Notes: a model not told the origin generated them from the sequence alone. A stretch of DNA of 64,000 bases from Candidatus Leptovillus gracilis (GCA_016716065.1 JADJXA010000003.1:124001-188000), one strand, 5' to 3'; counted from the first letter of the stretch, positions 15,416 to 23,990 are shown. A program made the numbers and translations.

Positions 15416-18056
15416 CGAGTACGGCCAACACGTTGCCATCCACCGCCGTCGCCCAGGCGATGCGCCATTGGTCGTGGCGGATGGCCGCCAATTCGTGGTC
15501 GCGCTGCACGTAGCCAAAGAGGTTGCCGCGTGGCGTGCGGGTAATGACACGGTTGTCGTCGGTGACGGCCGTTGTCAGCGCCATCCCCTGGAACTTCGTT
15601 GCCGCGTAGTCGGCGATAAGTGCTTTGGCCTGTTCCCGCATGGCCGACGGTACATCGCCCATGCGGGTGTACTGCTTTGGGCCGGTGGCGTTAAGCAGAT
15701 TGAGCCACGTTCCGTTGATGCGTACCGGCACGCCAGCACGCCGCGCCATCGGTTCCTCATGGTACTGGAGTACCGCCCCGGCCGTCGTCCAGACCGGTTC
15801 GCCCAGCAGCCCACTCTGCCGCAGCGCCGCCAACATCGTCTGGGCCAGACCCGGTTCACGGCCCGGACCGGACGGGTGTTTCTCGCCCAACTGCCAGAGC
15901 AGCCCATCGCGTACCGGCGCGCCTGCTTCCGGCCCGTGAATGTAGAGGTAGGCCGCCGCGCCGAGCAGGACAAACGGCCGTTGCGCCGCCGGCCACTGCG
16001 CCAGATAGGCTTCACTGGCCTGCCGCGCCGCCTGGTAGAGGGTTTCGGCAACGGCCGTATCGCCATCCTCAGCCTCGTCACCCGACCAGAAGAAGTCGTC
16101 AGCGCCGCGACCCTCGGCCAGCGCCTGCCGGATAGCCCGGCTGTAGACCTGGCGCAGCTCCTTGCCCACCGCCAGCCACTTCCGGCCTTGCTCGAACAGC
16201 GCCAGCGGCGGACACGCCTCGCACGCCAGCGCCGCCACTTCGGCCTGGTACTGCGCCTTGTGGGCTTCGATGGCCGCGCTTAAGGTGTCCAGCCAGTGGG
16301 GGTGCAGTTGACCGGCGGCCGCTGCCTGCTGCCGCGCCTCGCGCGCTGTCTGGCGCAACCAGTCTGGCAGCCGGTCGAGCAGCGTTTCCGGCAGCAGCCG
16401 GTGGGGATTGACCAGCCCGTGCTGCGCCATGCGCCGCAGGGCCATCTCGTTCCACTGCCGGACGGGGGTCAGATCCAGTCCGCTCTTGACGCTGCCGTCA
16501 ATTACCGCCTCCAACGTCGCCGGAAGCTGGTCGGGCAAACGGCCGTAGACAGCTTTGCAGAGCATCATCACGTTGCAGAAGCTGCCCAGCACCCCCCGGT
16601 TGGCCGCCGCCTGTCGGATGGTGGGCGTCATGGCGGCAATGGTGTAAGCGAGATTGGTTTCTCCCGTGTCGTCTGTCGCCGCGAGCGTGCCGTATTGGGT
16701 GGCGAGGTGGTCAATGCGCGGCGGCAGCCGGTGGCTGGACATGACCGGACAGGTCAATGGGCCATCGGGCGTGGCCCAGGCGATAGGGTGGCTGGCCGCC
16801 GTCGGCCGCAAGAGGACGTATTCACCGACCTGGTTGGGGCTGCGCCAGAGGAGGAGTCTCGGCTGACGGCCGTCGCTGGCGTCGGCGAATGGGAAGACCC
16901 AGGCCGCGTCGTCGCCATCGCAGCCGCCCAATACGTCTACGATGGTCTCCAGCCAGTCGGCGTCGTTGACCCAGGCGGTAGCGCCGGCCGGGTCTAACTC
17001 GACGTGGCCGGGTGGCACATCGCGGTCGCCGACGGCCGCCGGGAAGAGGTAGTAGCGGCCGCCGGGAATGGGCAGACGCAGTTTGCTCGCCCGGCTGCCC
17101 AACCGCTTGAGATGCTGCCCAGCGGCGGCCTTGACCATGCCCGCGAACCACATCAGGCGGCCACCGCTGGCGACGTACTCGCCGACGTGCCAGTCGGCCA
17201 GGGAATCCAGCGCCTCGGCGGTGTTGGCGGTGGTCAGGCGGTCGAGGATGCTGTCTAAACGGCCGTCGCGGATGCTGGTCAGGAACAGGCTGCTCTCCAT
17301 CGCCGTCCAGGCCAGCAGGTGTTCCGGCTGGAAGAACGGATAGAGGTTGATGAGGCTCTGGATGTCCAGGCTCATTTGGTCGGCGCTGTGGACGGGGTGC
17401 AGGCCGATGAAGGTCCGGGAAGCCTGCCCTGAGTCCCCCGAAGGGTCTACCAGGGACAGTTCTTGTTTGGCGCTGCCGGTTGGAAACAGGAAGTCTACGG
17501 TGAGGCTGTCTACGACGTAAACGTGCCCCTTATCCTGCCCGCCGCTGTGCAGCGTCGTCACCTCGAAGCGGTTGGCGGCGAGCAGTTCCCGCCGGTGGCG
17601 TTCGTCAAGTCCTTGTCCTGAGCCTGTCGAAGGATACAGCGCATCAGCCAGGCGCTGGATAAAGCCCCGGCTGACCTGACCGCTGCCGTCCCACAGACGG
17701 CCGTCCAACGAAGGGTTGTACTCGATGGTAATGTCGCTGTCGGCGAAAAAGCCCCAATAGCGAAACGGCCGCATGATGCGCGACAGCCGTTTGGACAGGA
17801 CGTAGCCGCCCTTGTCCAGCAAGAGTTTCAGACCGGCATCGGCCAGGAAGTCGGCCGTGTCCAGCCCTGGCACGTGCAAATCCAACACCTTGTCGTCCTT
17901 CACCCAGCGAAGTGCCGGGCTGGGAGCCTGGAAAATGTCGGCAAGGGCGGCCTCGTCACTCAAGGAATGAGCAGTAATTTGCCACGCCTTATCGGCCGGC
18001 AGGAACGGATACGCTAAACCACCACGGTTATCGTCAAAACGAATGGTTGTCATCAT
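15378..18056 (-). CDS. Large PRTRC-region protein with two-barrel polymerase-like motifs
   Basis: An 892-aa protein (ATG at 18056, or 18053 behind AAGGAG). I do not recognise a named family with certainty. A series of motifs in order resembles cellular RNA-dependent RNA polymerases (two double-psi barrels): LWDGSGQVSRGFIQRL near residue 121 (compare SDGxGxIS), HSGGQDKGHVYVVD near 170 (compare YGGxKGV), LNLYPFF-type segment near 236, LPIPGGRYYLFP near 328, and GGCDGDDAAWVFPF near 377 (compare GSDLDGDxYxV). The first Asp of DxDGD is Gly here. Two short palindromic elements are inserted in frame near residues 142 and 203. It has no signal peptide. Confidence 0.5.
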   Translation of the reverse strand: MMTTIRFDDNRGGLAYPFLPADKAWQITAHSLSDEAALADIFQAPSPALRWVKDDKVLDLHVPGLDTADFLADAGLKLLLDKGGYVLSKRLSRIMRPFRYWGFFADSDITIEYNPSLDGRLWDGSGQVSRGFIQRLADALYPSTGSGQGLDERHRRELLAANRFEVTTLHSGGQDKGHVYVVDSLTVDFLFPTGSAKQELSLVDPSGDSGQASRTFIGLHPVHSADQMSLDIQSLINLYPFFQPEHLLAWTAMESSLFLTSIRDGRLDSILDRLTTANTAEALDSLADWHVGEYVASGGRLMWFAGMVKAAAGQHLKRLGSRASKLRLPIPGGRYYLFPAAVGDRDVPPGHVELDPAGATAWVNDADWLETIVDVLGGCDGDDAAWVFPFADASDGRQPRLLLWRSPNQVGEYVLLRPTAASHPIAWATPDGPLTCPVMSSHRLPPRIDHLATQYGTLAATDDTGETNLAYTIAAMTPTIRQAAANRGVLGSFCNVMMLCKAVYGRLPDQLPATLEAVIDGSVKSGLDLTPVRQWNEMALRRMAQHGLVNPHRLLPETLLDRLPDWLRQTAREARQQAAAAGQLHPHWLDTLSAAIEAHKAQYQAEVAALACEACPPLALFEQGRKWLAVGKELRQVYSRAIRQALAEGRGADDFFWSGDEAEDGDTAVAETLYQAARQASEAYLAQWPAAQRPFVLLGAAAYLYIHGPEAGAPVRDGLLWQLGEKHPSGPGREPGLAQTMLAALRQSGLLGEPVWTTAGAVLQYHEEPMARRAGVPVRINGTWLNLLNATGPKQYTRMGDVPSAMREQAKALIADYAATKFQGMALTTAVTDDNRVITRTPRGNLFGYVQRDHELAAIRHDQWRIAWATAVDGNVLAVLVPIADCGFRIAE
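17423..17445. repeat. In-frame palindromic REP-like element
   Basis: CCTGCCCTGAGTCCCCCGAAGG lies inside the large gene; on the minus strand it encodes PSGDSGQ. It has the same layout as the element at 17611 (CCTTCG...CTCAGG...AGG). Confidence 0.6.
17611..17633. repeat. In-frame palindromic REP-like element
   Basis: CCTTGTCCTGAGCCTGTCGAAGG, a repeat core familiar from many environmental genomes. On the minus strand it encodes PSTGSGQG within the large polymerase-like protein. Confidence 0.75.
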
Positions 18057-18064
18057 TTTCTCCT

Positions 18065-18180
18065 TATGAGCTAGAGCTAGAGTAAGAAAAGAGCGGGAAC
18101 AGGATTGGGAACTAGAGCAGAGCCAGAGAAAGAACCAGGACGTCACCCTGCCTCTTCCTCTCGCTCTCGCTCTAGCTTTC
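18065..18180. repeat. Hexanucleotide array upstream of the large gene
   Basis: GAGCTAGAGCTAGAGTAAG words (18068-18090) and CTCTCGCTCTCGCTCTAGC words (18153-18178) flank a purine-rich stretch. It fills the gap between the small gene at 18172 and the large gene. Confidence 0.8.
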
Positions 18181-18369
18181 ACTTCCTCCCCATTGGCCGG
18201 TGCGGCGCATCTCGCGCAGGGCCACGCCCCAGGCGTCGAGCGCCTGGTCGCTCTGGTGGGCTTCCCATTGTGGTTGGGTTTTGGCCGGCTTCGGGCTGCG
18301 CCGTTCGCCCGGTACGCGCTGCTGGTTGGGCTGGAGATAAATCGCTTTCTGGGGGTCTGGTTGGTTCAT
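18172..18369 (-). CDS. Small protein of unknown function
   Basis: A 65-aa protein starting at the ATG at 18369 behind a near-perfect AAGGAGG. It is polar, rich in Gln and Pro, and contains ALDAWGVALREMRRTGQW at its C-terminus. No family was recognised. The strong ribosome binding site and tight position in the operon make it likely to be real. Confidence 0.6.
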   Translation of the reverse strand: MNQPDPQKAIYLQPNQQRVPGERRSPKPAKTQPQWEAHQSDQALDAWGVALREMRRTGQWGGSES

Positions 18370-18474
18370 GAAATCCTCCTTAGCTAGAAACGCAAAGAGG
18401 CAACCCACGGTGGACTGCCTCTCTTCCTATTTATATAGAGCGCGATTACAGCAGTGGCCGAACGGCCGTTACGC

Positions 18475-18801
18475 TTACAGGGTGAACTCGTCGGCCGGCG
18501 CTGTCGGCGGGGTGGGGCGGTACGGCCGCTGCCACCACGCGGCCCAGCCAGATTGCCGTATCGGCTCCTCGCCCAGGCAGATGGTGTAACTGAGATGCAG
18601 CTTGCCGCCGGGCAGGGGCAGCGTCAGGCTGACGCTCGCGTCCTGGTGGTCGAGGACGAAGCAGTAGTTGGCGCTGAGGCGGAAGGGGCCGAGGCGGGCC
18701 AGGCAGGCGTCTTCGTAGGGGCTGTGGTGTTCGTCGTACCTAGACGCCCACCCGCAGGCCATCAGGCGGATGATGAGATTGAAGATTCGTTCGGTCAACA
18801 T
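18475..18801 (-). CDS. Small protein of unknown function
   Basis: A 108-aa protein beginning at 18801 behind GGAG. It has an amphipathic N-terminal helix (LTERIFNLIIRLMACGW), a beta-rich middle (SVSLTLPLPGGKLHLSYTICLGE) and a Trp-rich C-terminus. No domain was recognised. It is one of the small plasmid-type proteins of the element. Confidence 0.55.
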   Translation of the reverse strand: MLTERIFNLIIRLMACGWASRYDEHHSPYEDACLARLGPFRLSANYCFVLDHQDASVSLTLPLPGGKLHLSYTICLGEEPIRQSGWAAWWQRPYRPTPPTAPADEFTL

Positions 18802-18929
18802 TAAGATTTTCTCCTTTCGCTGCACGATTAGAATGGGAATACAAAACGGCCGTTACCCGGTTAGCAGGCAGCGGCCGGCGCTGAGTGAAGCTGAAACAGC
18901 CGCACCCAACCACAGAATGAACAAACGCG

Positions 18930-19655
18930 CTAACGCACCAACAAACGCCGCGCCAGATTGCCGGCTGTGCCTGACCTTTCCCTGCCCGGTCGCACCCAGG
19001 CAATGTCGTCACCCGAAACGGCCGTCATCGCCGCGTCTTTGGCCGACTGGTTGGCATAACCGCCACGGGCGACAAACCCATCGGCGCAGTAACGCGGCCG
19101 GCGACCGGCGTGGTAGACAGTTACCCGCTCCGGCGAAATTGCGCCAGACAGGTATGCCTGGGTCTGGGCGTCTGCTCCTGGCGCGTCGCCCACGACAAAC
19201 ACATGACCGGCGGCTATCGCTTTATCCAGCCGCGGGTGGTAATGCCGGGTGAACTCGGCCTCGGTTAAATCTCGATGCCCGCTGACAAAAGCCACCCGCG
19301 GTAACGCCGCCGGTGACTGTGCCCGCAGCCACCGCGCCGCCACTTTGACCACATCCCCGTGACATGGTTCCGGCTTGCACCAACAGACCAGCGCCATGTC
19401 AGCGTCAATCGCTCGCAGCGCGCCCAAAACCGCTTCGTCGCCCGCCTGCATCCGCCCCCACAGCCAATGCCGGTAATCCTCCAGCGTCGCCCCTCGCTGC
19501 CCGCCGTAGTCCTTGACCTTGAATGGGTTGCCCAGGGGGGAGTGCGCCAGCCCATCAGCGGTGTTGCCTCGGCCGATGTAGACCCAACGGTCGCCAAACG
19601 CCTGGTTCAACGCCGTCACTGAGCCATACTGCTTGAAGTTGATAACCTGGCACAT
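18930..19655 (-). CDS. DUF4326 - SLOG domain fusion protein
   Basis: Residues ~20-115 match DUF4326 (VYIGRGNTADG, SPLGNPFKV, ALVCWCKPEPCHGDVV), with a conserved Cys-x-Cys/CHGD site. Residues ~120-185 match a SLOG/DprA-like Rossmann nucleotide-binding fold (VAFVSGHRDLTEAEF, GHVFVVGDAPGADAQTQAYL). SLOG proteins bind nucleotides or nucleotide-derived signals. The partner function of DUF4326 is unknown. It lies four bases downstream of RNase H and is probably cotranscribed with it. Confidence 0.7.
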   Translation of the reverse strand: MCQVINFKQYGSVTALNQAFGDRWVYIGRGNTADGLAHSPLGNPFKVKDYGGQRGATLEDYRHWLWGRMQAGDEAVLGALRAIDADMALVCWCKPEPCHGDVVKVAARWLRAQSPAALPRVAFVSGHRDLTEAEFTRHYHPRLDKAIAAGHVFVVGDAPGADAQTQAYLSGAISPERVTVYHAGRRPRYCADGFVARGGYANQSAKDAAMTAVSGDDIAWVRPGRERSGTAGNLARRLLVR

Positions 19656-19658
19656 GGG

Positions 19659-20147
19659 TTACACCTCCTGCACGCCGGCTGTACACGCCGCCGAAGCGCC
19701 TGTGCTAAGCATCGCCGAAGCGCCTTTCAGCCGCCGCGTCGCTTCGGCATAGGCCAACCGGTCGCACCGCTCGTTGAGGTCATGCCCGCTGTGTCCGGCA
19801 ACCCACTGCGCCGTGACCGCGTGTCGGGCTGCCGCTATCCGCACCCGCTGCACCAGGTCCAGGTTGGCTTTAGCTTTGCTGCCACTCCGGCTGCGCTCAG
19901 TGCAGTCTTTTAGAATGTTGGCTGCGTACTGGCTATCGGTGAACACGGTGACGGCGCACGGCCGTTTGAGGGCTTCCAAACCAGCTAATACGGCCGTTAG
20001 TTCCATGCGGTTGTTGGTGGTTTCGTCGGCCCCGTCCACCAGCACCTTTTCCTGGCTGCCAGCCTGCATAATCGCGCAGTAACCGCCTGGCCCAGGATTA
20101 CCGCGGCAGCTGCCGTCTACGAATAAAGAAACTGCTGTCATCGTCAT
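19659..20147 (-). CDS. rnhA: Ribonuclease HI
   Basis: A 162-aa RNase H fold with the catalytic acidic residues in FVDGSCRGNPGPGG, the Glu of NNRMELTAVLAGLEAL, and the Asp of VFTDSQYAAN, then HSGHDLNERCD near the C-terminus. It cleaves RNA in RNA-DNA hybrids. GGAGG lies eight bases before the ATG at 20147. The stretch CTERSRSG near residue 80 comes from an in-frame palindromic repeat and is likely a surface-loop insertion. It is the promoter-proximal gene of the minus-strand block. Confidence 0.9.
   Translation of the reverse strand: MTMTAVSLFVDGSCRGNPGPGGYCAIMQAGSQEKVLVDGADETTNNRMELTAVLAGLEALKRPCAVTVFTDSQYAANILKDCTERSRSGSKAKANLDLVQRVRIAAARHAVTAQWVAGHSGHDLNERCDRLAYAEATRRLKGASAMLSTGASAACTAGVQEV
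19883..19902. repeat. In-frame palindromic REP-like element in rnhA
   Basis: CACTCCGGCTGCGCTCAGTG, a palindromic word (CACT...AGTG) of a type dispersed in many environmental genomes. It encodes TERSRSG on the minus strand. Confidence 0.65.
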
Positions 20148-20461
20148 CTCATCTACCTCCGGTTAGATTGGGTTTGTCGGACCGGCCCAATGCCAGCCCG
20201 TTCTCACCCACCTACAGCCGTAGGCTGTTTTGTCTGGAATGACCCGAACAAGCTGCAACAAAGAGAACGAGTGCTTCGCATAGGGGTGCGTTGAGGAGAC
20301 GGCAGTTGACGGCCGACAGCCACACCAGGGTGGGGGGCGTCCCGGGTCGTTTAGCAGCGATGGTGGTGACGGCCGTTCTCCGGCTCTCCGGGCAGTGGCA
20401 GGCGACGACATCGCATCCTATAATCCTCGGTTATCAGAACCTAATACGAGCCGAGGGGCAG

Positions 20462-20620
20462 GTGAACCATGAGGGCGACAAAGCGCGGGTCCCGGTGGAC
20501 CAGCGAGATATAGATTTTTACGGGGATGGGATAACAGCCGTTATGGTGAAAGTAGACAGATGTCAGGTGGTTTATATCCCTGCCCTGTCAGCCGTTCACG
20601 GGTACAACCTGCGCCAATGA
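20462..20620 (+). pseudogene. Fragment of antirepressor N-terminal domain
   Basis: A 52-codon frame (GTG start) reads RVPVDQRDIDFYGDGITAVM followed by VVYIPALSAVHGYNLR, which matches the first half of the P22-type antirepressor N domain. It is cut off before the helix-turn-helix-like end. It is probably a remnant of a prophage or mobile-element gene. The stretch 20148-20461 upstream contains no gene that I can support. Confidence 0.5.
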
Positions 20621-20741
20621 TGCGGGGGTCCTACGACTGGCGCCGAGAGTAACCAAAACGCCGCCTCCCCCGTTGACAATTGACAGTTGACCATTGACCA
20701 TTCCCCCCGGCCGTCATCCTACTACAACAAGGCAGACATTC

Positions 20742-20966
20742 ATGGCTGACGAACGAGAACGGGCCGAATTACAACGTCATATCCAAGAAGCCGAGGAGCG
20801 GGCAGCGGCCGGCGGCCATCGCTTAGCTCCCTGGCGGCGCGTCAACCAAACAGGTCTTTTTGTCAGCGAAACGACCTGCACCCGCTGCGGCGAGAAGGTT
20901 CAGGCCGGCTACACAACGCTGCTGGTGGCTTTTGCCCGCGATTGTCCGGGGATGGGTGAAGGGTGA
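20742..20966 (+). CDS. Small protein with one CxxC motif
   Basis: A 74-aa protein. The N-terminal 28 residues are a charged helix; the C-terminal part has a C-T-R-C-G motif followed 21 residues later by a third Cys, so a small zinc or redox site is possible. No family was recognised. The start at 20742 is the first ATG with sensible composition; an upstream ATG at 20694 lies in a TTGACCATT-type repeat. Confidence 0.45.
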   Translation: MADERERAELQRHIQEAEERAAAGGHRLAPWRRVNQTGLFVSETTCTRCGEKVQAGYTTLLVAFARDCPGMGEG

Positions 20967-21173
20967 GGAACGGCCGTTGGCGGCGACGCTCGTGGAAGCC
21001 AACGATTATGATAATGGATTGCAAGGATTGTCAGACCCTCTCCCGTTAACCATTGACTATTCCCAACGGCCGTTTTCGCCGGGAGCAGTTCGACGTTTCT
21101 CTTTTCAAAGTTGGCACAGATGACGGCCGTCGGCTATCTTTGTGCCATTCAACCACAGCGCATGGAAGGTCTT

Positions 21174-21932
21174 ATGAACGCAGAAAAAGTACATCTGGCC
21201 GAAGCGATTGACACCTGGGTGCTATCTGTCCTGAGCAATGGCGGCGGCGACGAGCAGATCCTTGAAGGGATGCACGCCTACATGGACCCCTTCAAGCAGC
21301 TGCTGGACACCTGCACCAGGCTGGAAATGACCCTGCTGGCTCAGCGTTATGATGGCTTCTACCGCTTCGCCAACTTGCTGGAACGTCTGGCCCAGGCCAT
21401 CGCCGACGGCGTCATCGAGGTTCCCTCGGACGCGCCGCTGCCGGATAACCAGGACAAACCCAAGAAAGCCCGGGTGCTGAAACCCAAGCCCAAACGTCAG
21501 GCTGCCAAACAACAGCAAATCCGCCACGCGATTGACATGCTGCCTTTCTTCACCGAGATGATCCTGGGCACGCTGCAAAACACCGAGGAGCAGTATGCCT
21601 CCTTCCTGGAAGCCAGACCCAAACCCCATGTGCTGGATGACGCGATTGTTGACCGGGCGCTGCGGTTGTATCAGGCGCAGTTGGAAGACATCGCCTTGCA
21701 CGAACAGCAGATGCGCTGGTGGCTGGCCGAGCCTTTGACCGAAGCGCAGCGCTTCCAGGTCAACGATTTGCTCACCAAACTGGCGGTGCTGCGGGATCTC
21801 AATCTGGCGATCCTCGACTTGTTGGCCGAGTTGAAACAGGGCACGATTGACCGGATTTTGGCAATGGACGATGAAGAACTTGGCCGGCACGTCTTGCGCA
21901 GGGAATTCGGCGATTGGCCGGATACAGAGTAA
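21174..21932 (+). CDS. Helical protein of unknown function
   Basis: A 252-aa, highly helical and charged protein with a lysine/proline-rich linker (KPKKARVLKPKPKRQ) near residue 100 joining two helical halves. GGAAGG precedes the ATG at 21174. There is no signal peptide, membrane segment or known catalytic motif. The content suggests a structural or regulatory role, but nothing specific. Confidence 0.55.
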   Translation: MNAEKVHLAEAIDTWVLSVLSNGGGDEQILEGMHAYMDPFKQLLDTCTRLEMTLLAQRYDGFYRFANLLERLAQAIADGVIEVPSDAPLPDNQDKPKKARVLKPKPKRQAAKQQQIRHAIDMLPFFTEMILGTLQNTEEQYASFLEARPKPHVLDDAIVDRALRLYQAQLEDIALHEQQMRWWLAEPLTEAQRFQVNDLLTKLAVLRDLNLAILDLLAELKQGTIDRILAMDDEELGRHVLRREFGDWPDTE

Positions 21933-22000
21933 GTCCCATCGGCTTATCAGGAGCGTCGGCCGCCGGTTGGTTTACAGCAGAGGTTCTGCCCGTTCCCAAC

Positions 22001-22204
22001 ATGACCCAACAAGCAAAGCGAGTGACCCTTTTTGATGCCTGGGCGGCGCAGTATGATACGGCCGTCGCCGCCGGCGGCCAGGATTTCCCCTTCGTCGGTT
22101 ATGGTGAGGTGTTGGACACGGCCATCCGCACCGCCGGGGCACGGCCGTCGCCCGCAAAGGCCGGCGTTTTGTGTAAGAACTTACCGTCACCGTTTGTTCG
22201 CTGA
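22001..22204 (+). pseudogene. N-terminal remnant of a SAM-dependent methyltransferase
   Basis: The 67-aa frame begins MTQQAKRVTLFDAWAAQYD and FPFVGYGEVLDTAI, typical of the first 45 residues of UbiE/MenG-like class I methyltransferases. It ends before the glycine-rich SAM-binding motif. The gene has been truncated by a deletion or rearrangement immediately upstream of the next gene. Confidence 0.6.
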
Positions 22205-22229
22205 CTTTTACTGGAACGAAGGAACTGCC

Positions 22230-23189
22230 ATGATGCCTGACCCCATTCCCAACGACCTCCTTAACTGGCTGTTGGCGGGCGATGTCGCCATTCAATACCA
22301 GGTTTACCGCGATCTACTGGATGAAGATCGCCCCGATTTACGCGCCCGCATCGCCACCGAAGGGTGGGGGGCACAATTCCTGGTCGCTCGCCAGCCAGCA
22401 GGCCATTGGGGCCGGGGATTTTACCAACCGAAGTGGATTTCGACCCATTACACGCTGCTTGACCTGAAGCATCTCGGTATCGAACCTGACCAGGCGACAA
22501 TCCGCGCCAGCATCAGCCATATCCTGGCGCACCACAAATCGGCCGATGGCGGCGTCAACCCGGCAAAAACTATTGAAAACAGTGACATCTGCGTCAACGG
22601 CATGTTCCTCAACTACGCTGCCTACTTCAGGATGCCGGCCGAGTCGCTCCACGCCATCGTGGACTTCTTGATTGGGGCACAAATGACTGATGGCGGCTTT
22701 AACTGCCAGTCTAACCAGCAGGGGGCCGTTCACAGTTCACTGCATTCAACCCTCTCGGTACTTGAGGGGATTGCTGAGTATCTGGCCCAGGGGTATCCGT
22801 ATCGCGCCGCCGAGTTGGGGAGCATTGCCCGTCAGGCACAGGAATTCATTCTACTGCACCGGCTGTACCGCTCCGACCGCACCGGCGCGGTTATCAACCC
22901 CCGCTTTCTTATGCTATCCTACCCGTCGCGCTGGTTTTACGACACCCTGCGGGCGCTGGATTATTTTCGGAGCGTCGGTGCGGCTTACGATCCCCGGATG
23001 CAGGATGCGCTGGATGTCTTGCGGCAAAAACGGCGCAAAGATGGAACCTGGTCCCTCCAGGCCAAACATTCCGGCCAGACCCATTTCGACATGGAAAGCC
23101 CCGGTCAGCCCAGTCGTTGGAATACGCTGCGGGCGCTGCGCGTGTTGCGGCACTTTGGCTTTACGGCCAGCAGTCAGACTGTCTTGTAA
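22230..23189 (+). CDS. Alpha/alpha-toroid (squalene-cyclase-like) protein
   Basis: A 319-aa protein with helical repeats of the prenyltransferase/terpene cyclase type (for example HHKSADGGVNPAKT, GAQMTDGGFNCQSN and RRKDGTWSLQ, each with the D-G-G/T motif of QW-like repeats). It lacks a DxDD cyclase motif and is about half the length of a true squalene cyclase, so the reaction is unknown. An ATG at 22230 follows GAAGG; a second ATG lies three bases on. Confidence 0.65.
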   Translation: MMPDPIPNDLLNWLLAGDVAIQYQVYRDLLDEDRPDLRARIATEGWGAQFLVARQPAGHWGRGFYQPKWISTHYTLLDLKHLGIEPDQATIRASISHILAHHKSADGGVNPAKTIENSDICVNGMFLNYAAYFRMPAESLHAIVDFLIGAQMTDGGFNCQSNQQGAVHSSLHSTLSVLEGIAEYLAQGYPYRAAELGSIARQAQEFILLHRLYRSDRTGAVINPRFLMLSYPSRWFYDTLRALDYFRSVGAAYDPRMQDALDVLRQKRRKDGTWSLQAKHSGQTHFDMESPGQPSRWNTLRALRVLRHFGFTASSQTVL

Positions 23190-23231
23190 CCGGGGGTAAG
23201 GGTGAATTGGCGCTTATCGAGTTCGGTGCAC

Positions 23232-23990
23232 TTACCTTACTGTTGTTTTTTGATACGGCCGTGCAAAAACCTCCGGCAGATTATCCAACTGTTTGTACTG
23301 GGGTTGGGCATAGGCCAACCGTTTACTGGTGCGTAAACCGGCAGCCGCCACTCCTTCCAACAACTTCAGGGCGCTGACCACGCCATCTACGACCGGGACG
23401 TGCAAGACGGCAGTAACTTTTTTGTCCAGTCCGGCCATGCCGGCGCAGCCCAGGCAAATCACGTCGGCGCCGTCTTGTTCAACGGCCATGCGCGCAGCCT
23501 GAATGATGAGCGCGTCGGTGTGTTCGGGCACGGCCGTTTCTAATGTCAGCACCGCCATGCCCGTCGAACGCACCGACGCGCACCGCTGCGCCAGCCCGTA
23601 ATGGCGCACCGCATCGCTTAATAGTGGTTCCCACTCCCGGTTGGTCGTCACTACACTGAACTTGTGACCCAGCATACACGCCGTTAGCATAGACGCTTCG
23701 GCGATGCCCATCACCGGCTTGTCGGTGATTTCCCGTAGTGCATAAATGGTCGGGTGGTCACTGTAGCAAGCGATTACCAGTGCGTCGAAATCATCCAGAT
23801 GTGTAATAGCTACTTCCAGTGTACCGGCAGCGCTGAGCAGTTCGTCGTAGATGCACTCGATGGAGCGTGGACCGGCCGTCGGATTCAGGGCAACCACTTC
23901 GGTGGTAGGCAAGGCATGTTGTTCGGCGATGGTCTGAATTTTGGCTGTGAAGCTGGCCGATGTGTTGGGGTTGATGAATAGAATTCGCAT
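23232..23990 (-). CDS. Hydantoin/allantoin racemase-like protein (Asp/Glu racemase family)
   Basis: A 252-aa protein of the HyuE/HpxA racemase family: it opens MRILFINPNTSASF, has the first catalytic Cys in VIACYSDH near residue 77 and the second in ICLGCAGM near 183. These enzymes interconvert hydantoin or allantoin enantiomers by two-cysteine proton exchange. It is the last gene of the transporter operon, 122 bases after LivF. Together with the allantoinase across the divergent region, allantoin or a related hydantoin is the best substrate guess. An in-frame GTG at 23999 is an alternative start. Confidence 0.75.
   Translation of the reverse strand: MRILFINPNTSASFTAKIQTIAEQHALPTTEVVALNPTAGPRSIECIYDELLSAAGTLEVAITHLDDFDALVIACYSDHPTIYALREITDKPVMGIAEASMLTACMLGHKFSVVTTNREWEPLLSDAVRHYGLAQRCASVRSTGMAVLTLETAVPEHTDALIIQAARMAVEQDGADVICLGCAGMAGLDKKVTAVLHVPVVDGVVSALKLLEGVAAAGLRTSKRLAYAQPQYKQLDNLPEVFARPYQKTTVR

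Noticed and set aside
20148..20461. Possible small genes in the gap upstream of rnhA
   Set aside because: Frames on both strands have no ribosome binding site, no conserved pattern and biased composition.
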